Of a DNA stretch of 64,000 nt, positions 34,601-42,707 are shown one piece after another (position 1 is the first letter of the stretch; the number at the start of each line of letters is the position of its first letter). The notes under the pieces were generated by a model. The model searched no databases. It worked only from the letters and a program-made list of their open reading frames with translations, and was not told where the DNA came from. Origin of the DNA: Oceanococcus sp041619555 (GTDB lineage Bacteria > Pseudomonadota > Gammaproteobacteria > Nevskiales > Oceanococcaceae); assembly GCA_041619555.1 (NCBI GenBank), contig JBFKDQ010000017.1:1-64000 (forward strand), given 5' to 3'. Position numbers and translations under genes: made by a program.

Positions 34601-35467
34601 ATGCCCCATGCTCACATCTTGCGTCAGGCTCTTGCGGCCAGCCACTGCCTGCGCGCGCCCGGCGTCTATGACGGTTTGACCGCGTTGCTGGCCGAGCAGG
34701 CGGGTTTTGAACTGGGCTTTGTTTCCGGGGCCTGCATTGCATTCGCCCGCCATGGCAGGCCGGACATGGGGCTGGTTTCGCTGACGGAAGTCGTGGACAG
34801 CGTGGCGCTGATGCGCGAGCGGGTGGACCTGCCGCTGATCGTTGACATGGACACTGGTTTCGGCAATGCATTGAACGTCCAGCGCAGCGTGCGGGTCCTG
34901 GAGCGGGCCGGGGCCTCGGCCTTGCAGATGGAAGATCAGGTGATGCCGAAGCGCTGTGGCCACATGGCGGGCAAGCAGGTGATTCCGACGGCCGAGATGG
35001 TCGGCAAGATCAAGGCGGCACTCGATGCCCGCCAGAATCCGGACACCGTGCTGATCGCCCGGACCGATGCCCTGGGGGTCAACGGGTTTGCGGATGCGCT
35101 GGAACGGGCGGAACGGTATCTCGAAGCCGGCGCCGATGCCTTGTTCATCGAAGCGCCAACCAGTCGGGCGCAGATGGAGGAGATCGCAAGCCGCTTCGCC
35201 CACCGTGTCCCGCTGGTGCACAACCTGGTTGAAGGTGGGGGATCACCCATCGATGATGCCGACGGCCTGCAAGCCCTGGCCTATCGCATCGCCCTGTATC
35301 CGGCGGCACTGCTGCACCTGTTCGTGCCGCAGGCGCAGGCCCTGCTCGAGCACATCCGGAGCAAAGGCAGCACGCGTGACCGCCGTGACCTGATCGATCT
35401 TGACCGAATCAATGCGGTGCTTGGTGCGCCGCAACTGCTGCAGCAAGCGCAACGCTACGGCGCCTGA
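34601..35467 (+). CDS. PEP mutase/isocitrate lyase-superfamily C-C lyase
   Basis: This 288-residue TIM-barrel protein has the superfamily landmarks: APGVYDGLTALLAEQAGF near 19-36, the metal-binding VDMDTGFGN (81-89), QMEDQVMPKRCGH (109-121) with the catalytic Cys119 of the lyase branch, and ARTDALGVNGFADALERA. The KRCGH motif indicates a lyase such as 2-methylisocitrate lyase or 2,3-dimethylmalate lyase, and not the mutase. It would cleave a substituted malate to a 2-oxo acid plus a carboxylic acid. Paired with the LeuCD-type hydratase of the same regulon it resembles the dimethylmaleate to propionate plus pyruvate sequence. ATG 34601 is preferred to GTG 34568, which lies against the -10 box. 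Confidence 0.87.
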   Translation: MPHAHILRQALAASHCLRAPGVYDGLTALLAEQAGFELGFVSGACIAFARHGRPDMGLVSLTEVVDSVALMRERVDLPLIVDMDTGFGNALNVQRSVRVLERAGASALQMEDQVMPKRCGHMAGKQVIPTAEMVGKIKAALDARQNPDTVLIARTDALGVNGFADALERAERYLEAGADALFIEAPTSRAQMEEIASRFAHRVPLVHNLVEGGGSPIDDADGLQALAYRIALYPAALLHLFVPQAQALLEHIRSKGSTRDRRDLIDLDRINAVLGAPQLLQQAQRYGA

Positions 35468-35523
35468 ACCATCCGCAAGTTCCGGCAGGATCGCCGGCAT
35501 GAATGCTGAACGGGGACGTGAAC

Positions 35524-35656
35524 GGGGACGCACCACTTTGCCGTCGGGCTGGGCATTAACGCGGCCATGGGCCGCCCAGCGGGCCTGTTCAGCTCTTGCC
35601 GCAGCGCCAGATGAAAATCGGCGCCCAGAGCCCTGCCGGTAAAGTGGTGCGTCCCC
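35524..35656. repeat. REP/MITE-like inverted repeat
   Basis: The 342-bp gap between 35467 and 35810 has no gene. It contains GGGGACGCACCACTTT at 35524-35539 and its exact complement at 35641-35656, extended by four further bases with one mismatch. Partial copies lie outside: AACGGGGACG before the left arm (35511-35520 region) and GTGGTGCGTCCCC again near 35680-35692. Such arms are typical of REP-like or small non-autonomous elements. No transposase is present. Confidence 0.7.
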
Positions 35657-35809
35657 ATTGTTCCCCATTGTTCAGGGCGGTGGTGCGTCCCCCAGGCTGG
35701 CGGCTGTTTTGCCTTGAAGGTGATAGCGGAGTAGAAATACGCTGGCCGGCTGTGGCCCGCTGGGCGGGTTTGGGCGGTTTGACGTTTTTCGGTTCGTCAT
35801 GGAGGAAGC

Positions 35810-36310
35810 ATGAAACGGGATCTCTCGATGCATCGGCTGGTGTTTGCCGGGCTGCTGGTTTCTACCGCCCTGGTGACGGGCGCCTGCAGTCGCTCATCAC
35901 AGGCGGTTTCGGTCGAGCATGGCCGCTACCTGGTGAAGATGGCGGGCTGCAATGACTGCCACACCTCGGGCTATTTGCTGGCCAGCGGGGCGGTGCCCGA
36001 GTCGCAGTGGCTGCTGGGGGACAGTTTCGGCTGGCACGGGCCATGGGGCACGACTTACGCGACCAATCTGCGTCTGTTGCTCGGTGGCATGAGTGAAGAG
36101 GAGTGGTTGGTGCATGCGCGCAGTGTGAAATCCAGGCCACCGATGCCCTGGTTCAGTCTCAATGAAATGCGGGAGGCGGATCTGCGCAGCATCTACCGCT
36201 ATGTCCGTCAATTGGGCGCTGCGGGAGTCGAAGCGCCGGCCTATCTGCCGCCCGGAGTGGCGCCGCCTCCGCCATTTGCCAGCTTTCCTGCTCCGCCGGC
36301 CGAAACCTGA
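35810..36310 (+). CDS. Lipoprotein cytochrome c
   Basis: This 166-residue monohaem cytochrome has a lipobox-like VTGACS (C26) after a signal peptide and one haem site, C47-N-D-C50-H51, in a GRYLVKMAGCNDCH context. KSRPPMPWF provides the likely axial Met. The tail is Pro-rich. It probably passes electrons in the periplasm, for instance from a dehydrogenase to the respiratory chain. AGGAAGC lies just before the ATG. It stands alone between the REP-like element and convergent hydrolase genes. Confidence 0.88.
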   Translation: MKRDLSMHRLVFAGLLVSTALVTGACSRSSQAVSVEHGRYLVKMAGCNDCHTSGYLLASGAVPESQWLLGDSFGWHGPWGTTYATNLRLLLGGMSEEEWLVHARSVKSRPPMPWFSLNEMREADLRSIYRYVRQLGAAGVEAPAYLPPGVAPPPPFASFPAPPAET

Positions 36311-36329
36311 GCAGCCGGACGCCAGGCGC

Positions 36330-37349
36330 TCAGCGGTGGCTCAGACGGGCAAAGCCGCCGCTGAGCTGATCCAGGGACTGGCCGGCAAGAAATTTTCGGG
36401 CCTCGGCTTGCTCCAGTAACTGGCTGCGGAAAAAATTCACCGCACTGGCGTTGATCATGCGCAGGGCATCGGTTTGCGGCGCGGCATCGCGATCGGTGCG
36501 GCAGATCAGCCGGCCGAGATAATGGTCCGCGCCGTCAATGACCAGCAACCAGTTCTGGCCGGGCCGGGCGGTGTCATAGGACAGACGGTGCTGGCGCCAG
36601 TCGGTGACGAAGCGGCCGTCACGATCCCAGGTGCCGGTGGTGGCCAGCATGGGCAGATCCATGTCCAGCCAGGAGCGGCGGTTGATCAGGCCGAACATCT
36701 CGCCCGGCGGTGACAGGGCCAGCACGGCCTGAATGCGGGCATCTCGGCCTTCGATGCGCTGGCCGGTATCCGGATCGATGGCGATGGCGCCACCAAGCTG
36801 CTGGGCGCTGAAGGCGCCGAAAGAGTGGCCGGCGGCCGCGATGCGCCGGGCATCGATGCGCTCAGGCAGGCCGGGCATCACCTGCTCCAGCGCGACCAGA
36901 TGATCAAGGATGAGCCGCAGGTCCTCGATCCGCGCGCTGATCAGCTTTTCGGTGCCGTAACGCAGGCTGTTGAAGATTGCTCTGGGGCTGCCGCCGCCGT
37001 CGCGATGATACGGCGCGATGCTGACAAAGCCATGGCTAGCCCAGTGGTCGAGCAGTGCATCGTATTCATCGATGTCCGAGGCAAAACCATGCGAGAACAG
37101 GATCAGCGGATAGGGGCCGGCGCCGGCCGGCTCGACGATGCGCAGGCGCAGTTCGCGACCCCGGACCGGCCAGTTGAGCGCGGCGCTCTTGCGCACCGGG
37201 TGCGGGCCCGGTTCCCAGGCCGGGATTTGCGCCAGCTGCTCGGCGCTGGCCTTAAGCGGCATGGCCGGCGGGTTCTCCAGCGGCTCGGCGCAAGCGGCCA
37301 ACAGCAGGCCGATCAGCAGTGCGGTCAGCCCGAGCCGGCTGGTCGTCAT
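36330..37349 (-). CDS. Lipoprotein alpha/beta hydrolase, chlorophyllase/PAF-acetylhydrolase-like
   Basis: This 339-residue protein starts with a lipoprotein signal (LLLAACAEP, C20). The catalytic domain has FSHGFASDIDEYDALLDHWA then SHGFVSIAP, close in layout to plant chlorophyllase (HGF, then an ASHGY/VAP strand), the nucleophile S176 in AAGHSFGA, and a late His in DGADHYLG. Unlike the gene at 45154 it lacks GHSRGG. It may hydrolyse the phytyl or methyl ester of a pigment or another lipid ester at the envelope; this is inference. It is the last gene of the minus-strand operon from 40891. ATG 37349 was chosen at the signal peptide; ATG 37406 is possible. Confidence 0.8.
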   Translation of the reverse strand: MTTSRLGLTALLIGLLLAACAEPLENPPAMPLKASAEQLAQIPAWEPGPHPVRKSAALNWPVRGRELRLRIVEPAGAGPYPLILFSHGFASDIDEYDALLDHWASHGFVSIAPYHRDGGGSPRAIFNSLRYGTEKLISARIEDLRLILDHLVALEQVMPGLPERIDARRIAAAGHSFGAFSAQQLGGAIAIDPDTGQRIEGRDARIQAVLALSPPGEMFGLINRRSWLDMDLPMLATTGTWDRDGRFVTDWRQHRLSYDTARPGQNWLLVIDGADHYLGRLICRTDRDAAPQTDALRMINASAVNFFRSQLLEQAEARKFLAGQSLDQLSGGFARLSHR

Positions 37350-37419
37350 GGGTGTGTGGTATCTCAGGCGGACGGGCTGCTGTCGGGCCGGCTTGGGCGC
37401 ATTCATGGTGTGGGCAGGC

Positions 37420-38373
37420 TCATTCGATGTGCTGACGCAGGAAGTTCAAGCTGTCTTGCGCGCTGGCCTGGGGTCGCTCCAGCGGTAGCAGGTGGCCGGC
37501 GCCTGGATAGACCTTGCGTTCGACCGTGCTTGCGGCGCGCAGCTTGTCCGCAAAGGCCAGGCTGAGTTCGACCGGCAGTTGCGGGTTGTCGGCGCCCCAC
37601 AGGATCAGGCTGGGCGCGCTGACCGCAGCCAGCAACGCATCCGGCTCACCGGTTGCGAACTGGCGCAGGCGGGCCAGTTCCGCCTGGCGGTTGCCGCTGC
37701 GGCGCCACATGTGCACGAAACGTGTTTTCAGTGGCGCGTCCACCGCCGCTGGATCGGCCGCCATCCATTGCAGGAAACGGTGGAGTGCAAGCGGTGGCAG
37801 CAATGGCATCAGCGCATCTGCCCAGCCTGGAATCTGGCTGCCGTTGCGGTGAGTCTTGCGTTTCAGTCCGCCGGAGTTGATCAGCACCAGGGCTCTTGTT
37901 CGTTCGGGGTGGCGGGCGGAAAAACTGAAGGCGATATTGCCGCCGAGGCTGGAGCCCACCAGCGCAAGCTGCTCGATGTGAAGGGCGGTCAGCAGACCCT
38001 CGAGCAGTTCAACATCACGCGCCACCGTGTAACGGCCGCCGGGGTCAGGGCCGGTCAGTCCATGGCCGGCCAGGTCGTAGCGCAGCACACGGTAGTCCTG
38101 ACTCAGTACAGGCAGCCAAGCATCCCACATTCGCATATCGAGGAAATGCGAGTGGATCAGCACCACCACCGGCCGGTCGGCCGGTCCCTGTAGACGATAG
38201 CGAATGTCGACGCCATCGATGTGGATGCGCTGCAGCGTGGCATCGCCATAGCGGGCTTCCAGCCATTCCGGTGACAGGTCGCGCCAGGCGATCTGCGCAT
38301 AGGCCGCGTAGCCGGCCAGCAAGAGCAGCGGGATCAGCAGCAGGCCGAGCAGGGCTTGCCAGAGTCGGCGCAT
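37420..38373 (-). CDS. Membrane-anchored alpha/beta hydrolase
   Basis: A 317-residue alpha/beta hydrolase with an N-terminal membrane anchor (about 5-27). It has VVLIHSHFLDMRMWD, YDLAGHGLTGPD, nucleophile S142 in VGSSLGGN, acid in ILWGADNPQLP and His in GAGHLLPLERP, a complete triad. The active site probably faces the periplasm. It lies between the flavin monooxygenase (1-bp TGATG overlap) and the chlorophyllase-like lipoprotein, so an ester hydrolase role in pigment processing is plausible. Confidence 0.88.
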   Translation of the reverse strand: MRRLWQALLGLLLIPLLLLAGYAAYAQIAWRDLSPEWLEARYGDATLQRIHIDGVDIRYRLQGPADRPVVVLIHSHFLDMRMWDAWLPVLSQDYRVLRYDLAGHGLTGPDPGGRYTVARDVELLEGLLTALHIEQLALVGSSLGGNIAFSFSARHPERTRALVLINSGGLKRKTHRNGSQIPGWADALMPLLPPLALHRFLQWMAADPAAVDAPLKTRFVHMWRRSGNRQAELARLRQFATGEPDALLAAVSAPSLILWGADNPQLPVELSLAFADKLRAASTVERKVYPGAGHLLPLERPQASAQDSLNFLRQHIE

Positions 38374-39578
38374 CAGGCCACCGCAAGGCTTTCGCGCAGA
38401 CAGTTGATCATCGCGCGTTCCAGGATGAAAGCCCGGGCTTTTGCCGGGTCGGCCGCGGTCTGCATCAGCATCTGCTGGCGCCGGCTCTGTACATCGGGGT
38501 CGGTGGACTCCATGAGTTTCTTGTTGGCGATGGTGTGTTCCTGCACGAAACGCACGGCGAGTTGACGGCGCTGACGATCGTACTGGCTGAACTGCGCCTG
38601 ATGGTCGGCGCCCTGCTGCTGGATGGCGACCAGCCTTGTGGCCAGATTGTGGGCATCGTGGATGCCGCCATTCATGCCCATGCCGCCGAGCGGATTGTTG
38701 ATGTGGCAGGCGTCTCCGGCAAGGACCATGCGGCCGTTGAAATAGGTTTCCGAGACGCGCTGGTGCACGTTGTAGAGGGTGCGATGGCCGATTTCATACG
38801 CGCAATCCCTGGCATGCAGGTGCTGCAGGCGGGCCTGTACATGGGCATCCGACAGCACCCAGGCCTCGTCCTCCGGGTTTTTCGGGAACACCGGAAACAG
38901 CACGCGCCAGAGCTTGTCCGTGCGCAGGATTACGCACCATTCCTGCGGATCGGCCACATAGTTCACGTAGGAAAAGTTGTCGAACACTTCTTCAAAGGCA
39001 AATGGCGTGCTGATGACGAGAAATTTTTCGTCATAGGTAAATCCGCCAAAGCCGATGCCGGCGGCCTTGCGCACCGCGCTGCTGGCGCCTTCAGCGCCGA
39101 CCAGAAAAGGCGTGCGCATGGTCTTGCGGCCGTCCGGCGTGATGAGTTCGACATTCACCCCATCGGTATCCTGGCTGGCGCTCACGACTTCATGGCCGAA
39201 TCGCAATTCGGCATGCGGAAACGCGGCCAGCTCATCCCGGATGATGTGGGTCATCTCGTATTGTTCGAGCTGCAGCCGGAACGGAAAATCGGTTTCATCG
39301 GCAATCAGGCGCATGTCGAATTCCGCCACCTCGCCGCTGCGCCGGTCGCGGTACTGATAGCGGTCCACGATCAGGCCCTTGTCGATCATGGCGGGGGCGA
39401 CACCGAGCTCCTGCAGGATTTCCAGCGAGGGTGGATGAAAGGTCGATGCGCGCAGGTCGCGCGGCAGCTGCGGGCATTTTTCCAGCAGCATGACCGGGAC
39501 GCCCTGACGGGCCAGGGACAGGGCGAGGACGCAGCCGGCCGGGCCGGCGCCGGCGATGAGGATCGGGTCTTGGGTCAT
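38373..39578 (-). CDS. FAD-dependent class A monooxygenase (PHBH/UbiH fold)
   Basis: This 401-residue flavoprotein has the dinucleotide motif ILIAGAGPAGCVLA (6-19), the DG-type segment FLVGAEGASSAVRKAAG, and the second FAD motif LAGDACHINNPLGGMGMNGG. These mark class A flavin monooxygenases, which use NAD(P)H and O2 to hydroxylate or oxidatively open aromatic or heterocyclic rings. No Rieske oxygenase occurs in the island, so this is a candidate for an oxygenation step on a pyrrolic or tetrapyrrole substrate, although that remains inference. It overlaps the MFS gene by 4 bp. Confidence 0.9.
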   Translation of the reverse strand: MTQDPILIAGAGPAGCVLALSLARQGVPVMLLEKCPQLPRDLRASTFHPPSLEILQELGVAPAMIDKGLIVDRYQYRDRRSGEVAEFDMRLIADETDFPFRLQLEQYEMTHIIRDELAAFPHAELRFGHEVVSASQDTDGVNVELITPDGRKTMRTPFLVGAEGASSAVRKAAGIGFGGFTYDEKFLVISTPFAFEEVFDNFSYVNYVADPQEWCVILRTDKLWRVLFPVFPKNPEDEAWVLSDAHVQARLQHLHARDCAYEIGHRTLYNVHQRVSETYFNGRMVLAGDACHINNPLGGMGMNGGIHDAHNLATRLVAIQQQGADHQAQFSQYDRQRRQLAVRFVQEHTIANKKLMESTDPDVQSRRQQMLMQTAADPAKARAFILERAMINCLRESLAVA

Positions 39579-40891
39579 GTCGCGCTCGCTGTAGCGGGGG
39601 TGAGATTGGGCAGATGGTCAGGCTGCCGGCGCAGTTGCAGGGCCCACAGACAGACCAGCACATTGATGGCGCCGAACATCACGAACGGAGCGCTGGGGCC
39701 GATGCTGCGGAACAGCAGGCCGCCCAGGCCCGAGCCAATGAGGATGCCGACCGCGCCGGCGACGCCAAAGAAACCGATGACCACGCCGCGCAGGGCGGCG
39801 GGTGCCTGCTGGCCGATCAGTGCCTGACTGCTGACAAATGCGCTGATTTCCGCGATGCCCATCAGGCCCAGCAAGGCGAATACCCAGGGGGCGGTGGGAT
39901 CCTTCACCATGAACAGGGAGAGATAGACCGCGGCGGTCAGGCCGCTGGCAATCGCCACCGCGCTGACCCGGCGGATGCGGTCGCTGAGCAGGCCGGTCAG
40001 GATCGCGCCGAGCATGGCGCCGCTAACGATGGTCATCACTCGGGGCATGGCAAGCTGGCTCATCGCCTCGCTGCCGTTCAGGCCCAGATTCGCGGTGCCG
40101 TATTGCACCAGCCACAGGCTCATGAAGGCGCCGGTGACGGCGAGCACGCCGCGGGAGGTGAACGCGGCGGCGCAGGCCAGGGCGATGCCAGGTTCCCGGG
40201 CGCTGCGCAGGCCCTCGCGCAACAGCACCCGCAAGGCGGGTTGTGCCTGGCTTGCGACCCGGCCGGCCTGAGCGGACAGGCCGCAGGCGGCGATCACCGC
40301 GGCGAAGACGCCGAGACTGCCGGCGACCGCGAAGGTGGCGCGCTGGGCCGACAGATCATCCAGTCCACGCGCGGCGAACAGGCTGGGCAGAATCAGCAGC
40401 AGCGGCGGGATGAACGCGCCCAGCGTGGCGATCAGGCCCTGCAGGCCGTTGGCCTTGCCGCGATCCGCTTCGATCGGGTAATCGGCGATGACGGTCACCA
40501 TCATGCCAACCACGGCGGCGCTGCCCAGTGCGACCAGCAGGCGCAGGGCGATCAGATCGGAGACCGAGCCGGCCTGGGCATACAGGGCATAGCCGATGCC
40601 GGTGAGCAGTAGGCCCAGGGCATAGACCCGGCGGCGACCGATGCGATCCGCCAGCGCGCCGATGGGGCCGAGCAGGAGGATGAACACCAGTTCCTGCAGC
40701 GAGGCAAGCCAGCCGGTGAGGGTGGCCTGTTCGTCCTGCGGGATCCCCATCGCGTGGAGCAGGCCGGGTTGCAAGACCGACAGGGCGCCGGCATAGGCCG
40801 AAGAGATGATCGCGACCAGAAGATAGGTCCAGAGATGGATGGGGCGAACGCCGGGAACCAGGCGAATGCCGAGCGTGCTTGATTGAGGCAT
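39575..40891 (-). CDS. Major facilitator superfamily transporter
   Basis: This 438-residue protein has twelve hydrophobic segments and the MFS loop 2-3 motif as GALADRIGRRRVYALG, repeated in weaker form in the second half (GLLSDRIRRVSAVA). It may take up or export an organic acid or pyrrole fragment. It is the first gene of the minus-strand operon MFS - monooxygenase - hydrolase - hydrolase and starts 26 bp from operator site f. Confidence 0.9.
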   Translation of the reverse strand: MPQSSTLGIRLVPGVRPIHLWTYLLVAIISSAYAGALSVLQPGLLHAMGIPQDEQATLTGWLASLQELVFILLLGPIGALADRIGRRRVYALGLLLTGIGYALYAQAGSVSDLIALRLLVALGSAAVVGMMVTVIADYPIEADRGKANGLQGLIATLGAFIPPLLLILPSLFAARGLDDLSAQRATFAVAGSLGVFAAVIAACGLSAQAGRVASQAQPALRVLLREGLRSAREPGIALACAAAFTSRGVLAVTGAFMSLWLVQYGTANLGLNGSEAMSQLAMPRVMTIVSGAMLGAILTGLLSDRIRRVSAVAIASGLTAAVYLSLFMVKDPTAPWVFALLGLMGIAEISAFVSSQALIGQQAPAALRGVVIGFFGVAGAVGILIGSGLGGLLFRSIGPSAPFVMFGAINVLVCLWALQLRRQPDHLPNLTPATASAT

Positions 40892-40898
40892 GATTGGA

Positions 40899-40932
40899 TT
40901 GAATGATAAGTTGTATTAATGATATAACAATA
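40899..40932 (+). promoter_or_regulatory. Divergent promoter with candidate operator, site f
   Basis: The 61-bp gap between the MFS start (40891) and the gene at 40953 contains AATGATATAACAATA at 40918-40932. TTGAAT at 40899-40904 and TATAAC at 40923-40928, 18 bp apart, could be the -35 and -10 for the plus-strand operon. The operator would then overlap the -10. This copy is the best match to the island consensus. Confidence 0.6.
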
Positions 40933-40952
40933 ACAAGAAAACGGGAGTGGGT

Positions 40953-41804
40953 ATGCAAGAGCTGTTAATTCTGGGTTTGGGGCATGTTGGCAAAGCGCTG
41001 GCGCAGCGGTTCCGGGCCGAGGGCGTGCGCGTCATTGGCACCACCACCACGCCGGCCAAGCTTGAGGCCCTGGGCGAGTTCGCCGATGAGGTTCATGTGC
41101 TGCGCGGCAGCGACCGCGCGCGGATTCGCGAAATTGCCGCCGCCTGCGATGCGATCGTGACCACGGTTGCACCCAATGTGCGGCAGGCCCGCAATCGCGA
41201 AGAGCGTGAGGCGACCTATCGTGACGCTCTCGTGGTGAGTTGCGAAAGCGCCATTGCGGCGCATCCCCGGGTGCTGTTCCTGTCGTCCTTTTCCGTTTAC
41301 GGCGACGGCGGCCCCGGTGTCGAGCCCATCAGCGAGGACACCCCGCTGGGCAATGCAGAGGAACCCTCGGCGCGCTATTACAGCGAAGCGGAGCGGGCGG
41401 TCCTGAGTTCCGATCAGGCCTGCGTTCTGCGGTTGCCGGACATCTATGGCGCACCAGGCGATCTGAGTTTCGCCGAGCGGGTCAAGCTTGCCCACGAGAT
41501 CATGGGCGGCAAGGGCCCCTTCAGTGCTGATGCGCGGCTCTACATCATTCATTTTCTCGACGTGGTGGCTGCCGCCGAACACGCACTGCGCAAGGGGCTG
41601 AGCGGCGTTTTCAACGTCTGCGTGGACGAGGGTTTGCCGCGCACCAATGCCGAGGTCTTTGGCGAACTGTGTCGCCGCAACGGTCTGCCGGAACTGGAGT
41701 TTCTGAATCAGATCAAGGCGCCGACGCGCAAGATCACGGCGGCCCGGCTGTATGCCAGTGGCTGGCGCCCCGTCCACACCGATCCCGATTTTCCGCTGCG
41801 CTGA
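40953..41804 (+). CDS. NAD(P)-binding epimerase/dehydratase-like protein (extended SDR, YeeZ-like)
   Basis: This 283-residue Rossmann protein starts LLILGLGHVGKALAQRF (glycine-rich loop GLGHVG), followed by GTTTTPAKL, TVAPN, VLFLSSFSVYGDGG and LRLPDIYGAPG. The typical Tyr-x3-Lys pair is not clear (YYSEAER), so catalysis may differ. It is the first gene of the plus-strand operon leading to the NOL-like, RCCR-like and chlorophyllase-like genes. The start is ATG 40953, with GGGAGTGG just upstream; GTG 40947 is less likely. The role is unknown; a reductase or isomerase acting on a side chain is possible. Confidence 0.82.
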   Translation: MQELLILGLGHVGKALAQRFRAEGVRVIGTTTTPAKLEALGEFADEVHVLRGSDRARIREIAAACDAIVTTVAPNVRQARNREEREATYRDALVVSCESAIAAHPRVLFLSSFSVYGDGGPGVEPISEDTPLGNAEEPSARYYSEAERAVLSSDQACVLRLPDIYGAPGDLSFAERVKLAHEIMGGKGPFSADARLYIIHFLDVVAAAEHALRKGLSGVFNVCVDEGLPRTNAEVFGELCRRNGLPELEFLNQIKAPTRKITAARLYASGWRPVHTDPDFPLR

Positions 41805-41845
41805 ATCCAGGCCATCAGCGGCCCGGCGGCAAAGGACCTACCATC

Positions 41846-42649
41846 ATGAGTCAGAGTTTCGTCATCACCGGCAGCACCAAGGGCATCGGTTTCGCGCTGG
41901 CCAAGTACTGCGTGCAACGCGGGGACCGGGTGCTCATCAGCGGTCGCAGTCCGGCTGCGGTTGATGCCGCCCTGGCCAGGCTTCGTGACCTTGGACCGGG
42001 GCAGGCCTGTGGTCAGGTCGCCGATGTCGGCGATCTGGCCCAGGTCGAGGCGCTATGGCAGCAGGCCAGTGAGCGCTTCGGCATCGTCGATGTCTGGATC
42101 AACAATGCCGGCGTCGCCCACACCACCCGGCCGATCACGCAGACCACGCCGGGTGATGTGCAGGCCATGGTGCAGACCAATGTCATGGGCACGATTCATG
42201 GTTGCCAGGTGGCGGCACGTGGCATGGTTGCGCAGGGCTCGGGCCGGATCTTCAATATTCTGGGTGGTGGATCGGATGGCGAGTATTTCCCCGGCATGGG
42301 GATTTACGGCACGACCAAGCGGGGGCTGGATTACCTGAGTCGCGCCTTGTGCAAGGAACTCAAAGATACGCCGGTGCTGGTCGGCCGGGTGCGTCCCGGC
42401 ATGCTGATCACCGAAGGCATGCTGCGGGAAATCAAGGCCGCGCCGGAAAACTTCGCCGCCAGTCGCAAAATCATGAATATCCTCGGCGATCTGCCCGATA
42501 CCGTGGCGCCCTATCTGATTGAAAAAATGCTGATGATGCCGAAAACCGGCGGCAAGATCGCCTGGCTTAACGGCGGCAAGATCGCCGGTCGCTTTCTCGC
42601 CGCGAGGATCAGGCCAAGGCCCGATCTGTTCGCCGCCGCCGGTGTCTGA
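41846..42649 (+). CDS. SDR resembling chlorophyll(ide) b reductase NOL/NYC1, copy 1
   Basis: This 267-residue short-chain dehydrogenase has the cofactor motif TGSTKGIG (8-15), DVWINNAG (82-89), and catalytic S143, Y154 and K158 (YGTTKR). The following blocks resemble plant NOL/NYC1 more than a generic SDR: ITGSTKGIG-ALA, D-WINNAG, GRIFNILGGGSDG, YG-TKR, a PGM-T turn, and a late NILG--PDTVAPYL segment, where NOL has NVLAEPAEVVAEYL. NOL/NYC1 reduces the C7 formyl of chlorophyll b to hydroxymethyl. The copy here lies immediately before the RCCR-like gene. Assigning the exact substrate needs testing; the SDR call itself is secure. Confidence 0.8.
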   Translation: MSQSFVITGSTKGIGFALAKYCVQRGDRVLISGRSPAAVDAALARLRDLGPGQACGQVADVGDLAQVEALWQQASERFGIVDVWINNAGVAHTTRPITQTTPGDVQAMVQTNVMGTIHGCQVAARGMVAQGSGRIFNILGGGSDGEYFPGMGIYGTTKRGLDYLSRALCKELKDTPVLVGRVRPGMLITEGMLREIKAAPENFAASRKIMNILGDLPDTVAPYLIEKMLMMPKTGGKIAWLNGGKIAGRFLAARIRPRPDLFAAAGV

Positions 42650-42707
42650 CCGGTCCGCATCGATGTCGCCGCGCCCTACCTTTCCTAACAACAGCCCAGA
42701 GCAGAGC

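Noticed and set aside
35455..35658. Small minus-strand open frame in the REP-like region.
   Set aside because: It is made largely of the inverted repeat and has no ribosome site or domain; similar frames arise from such repeats.
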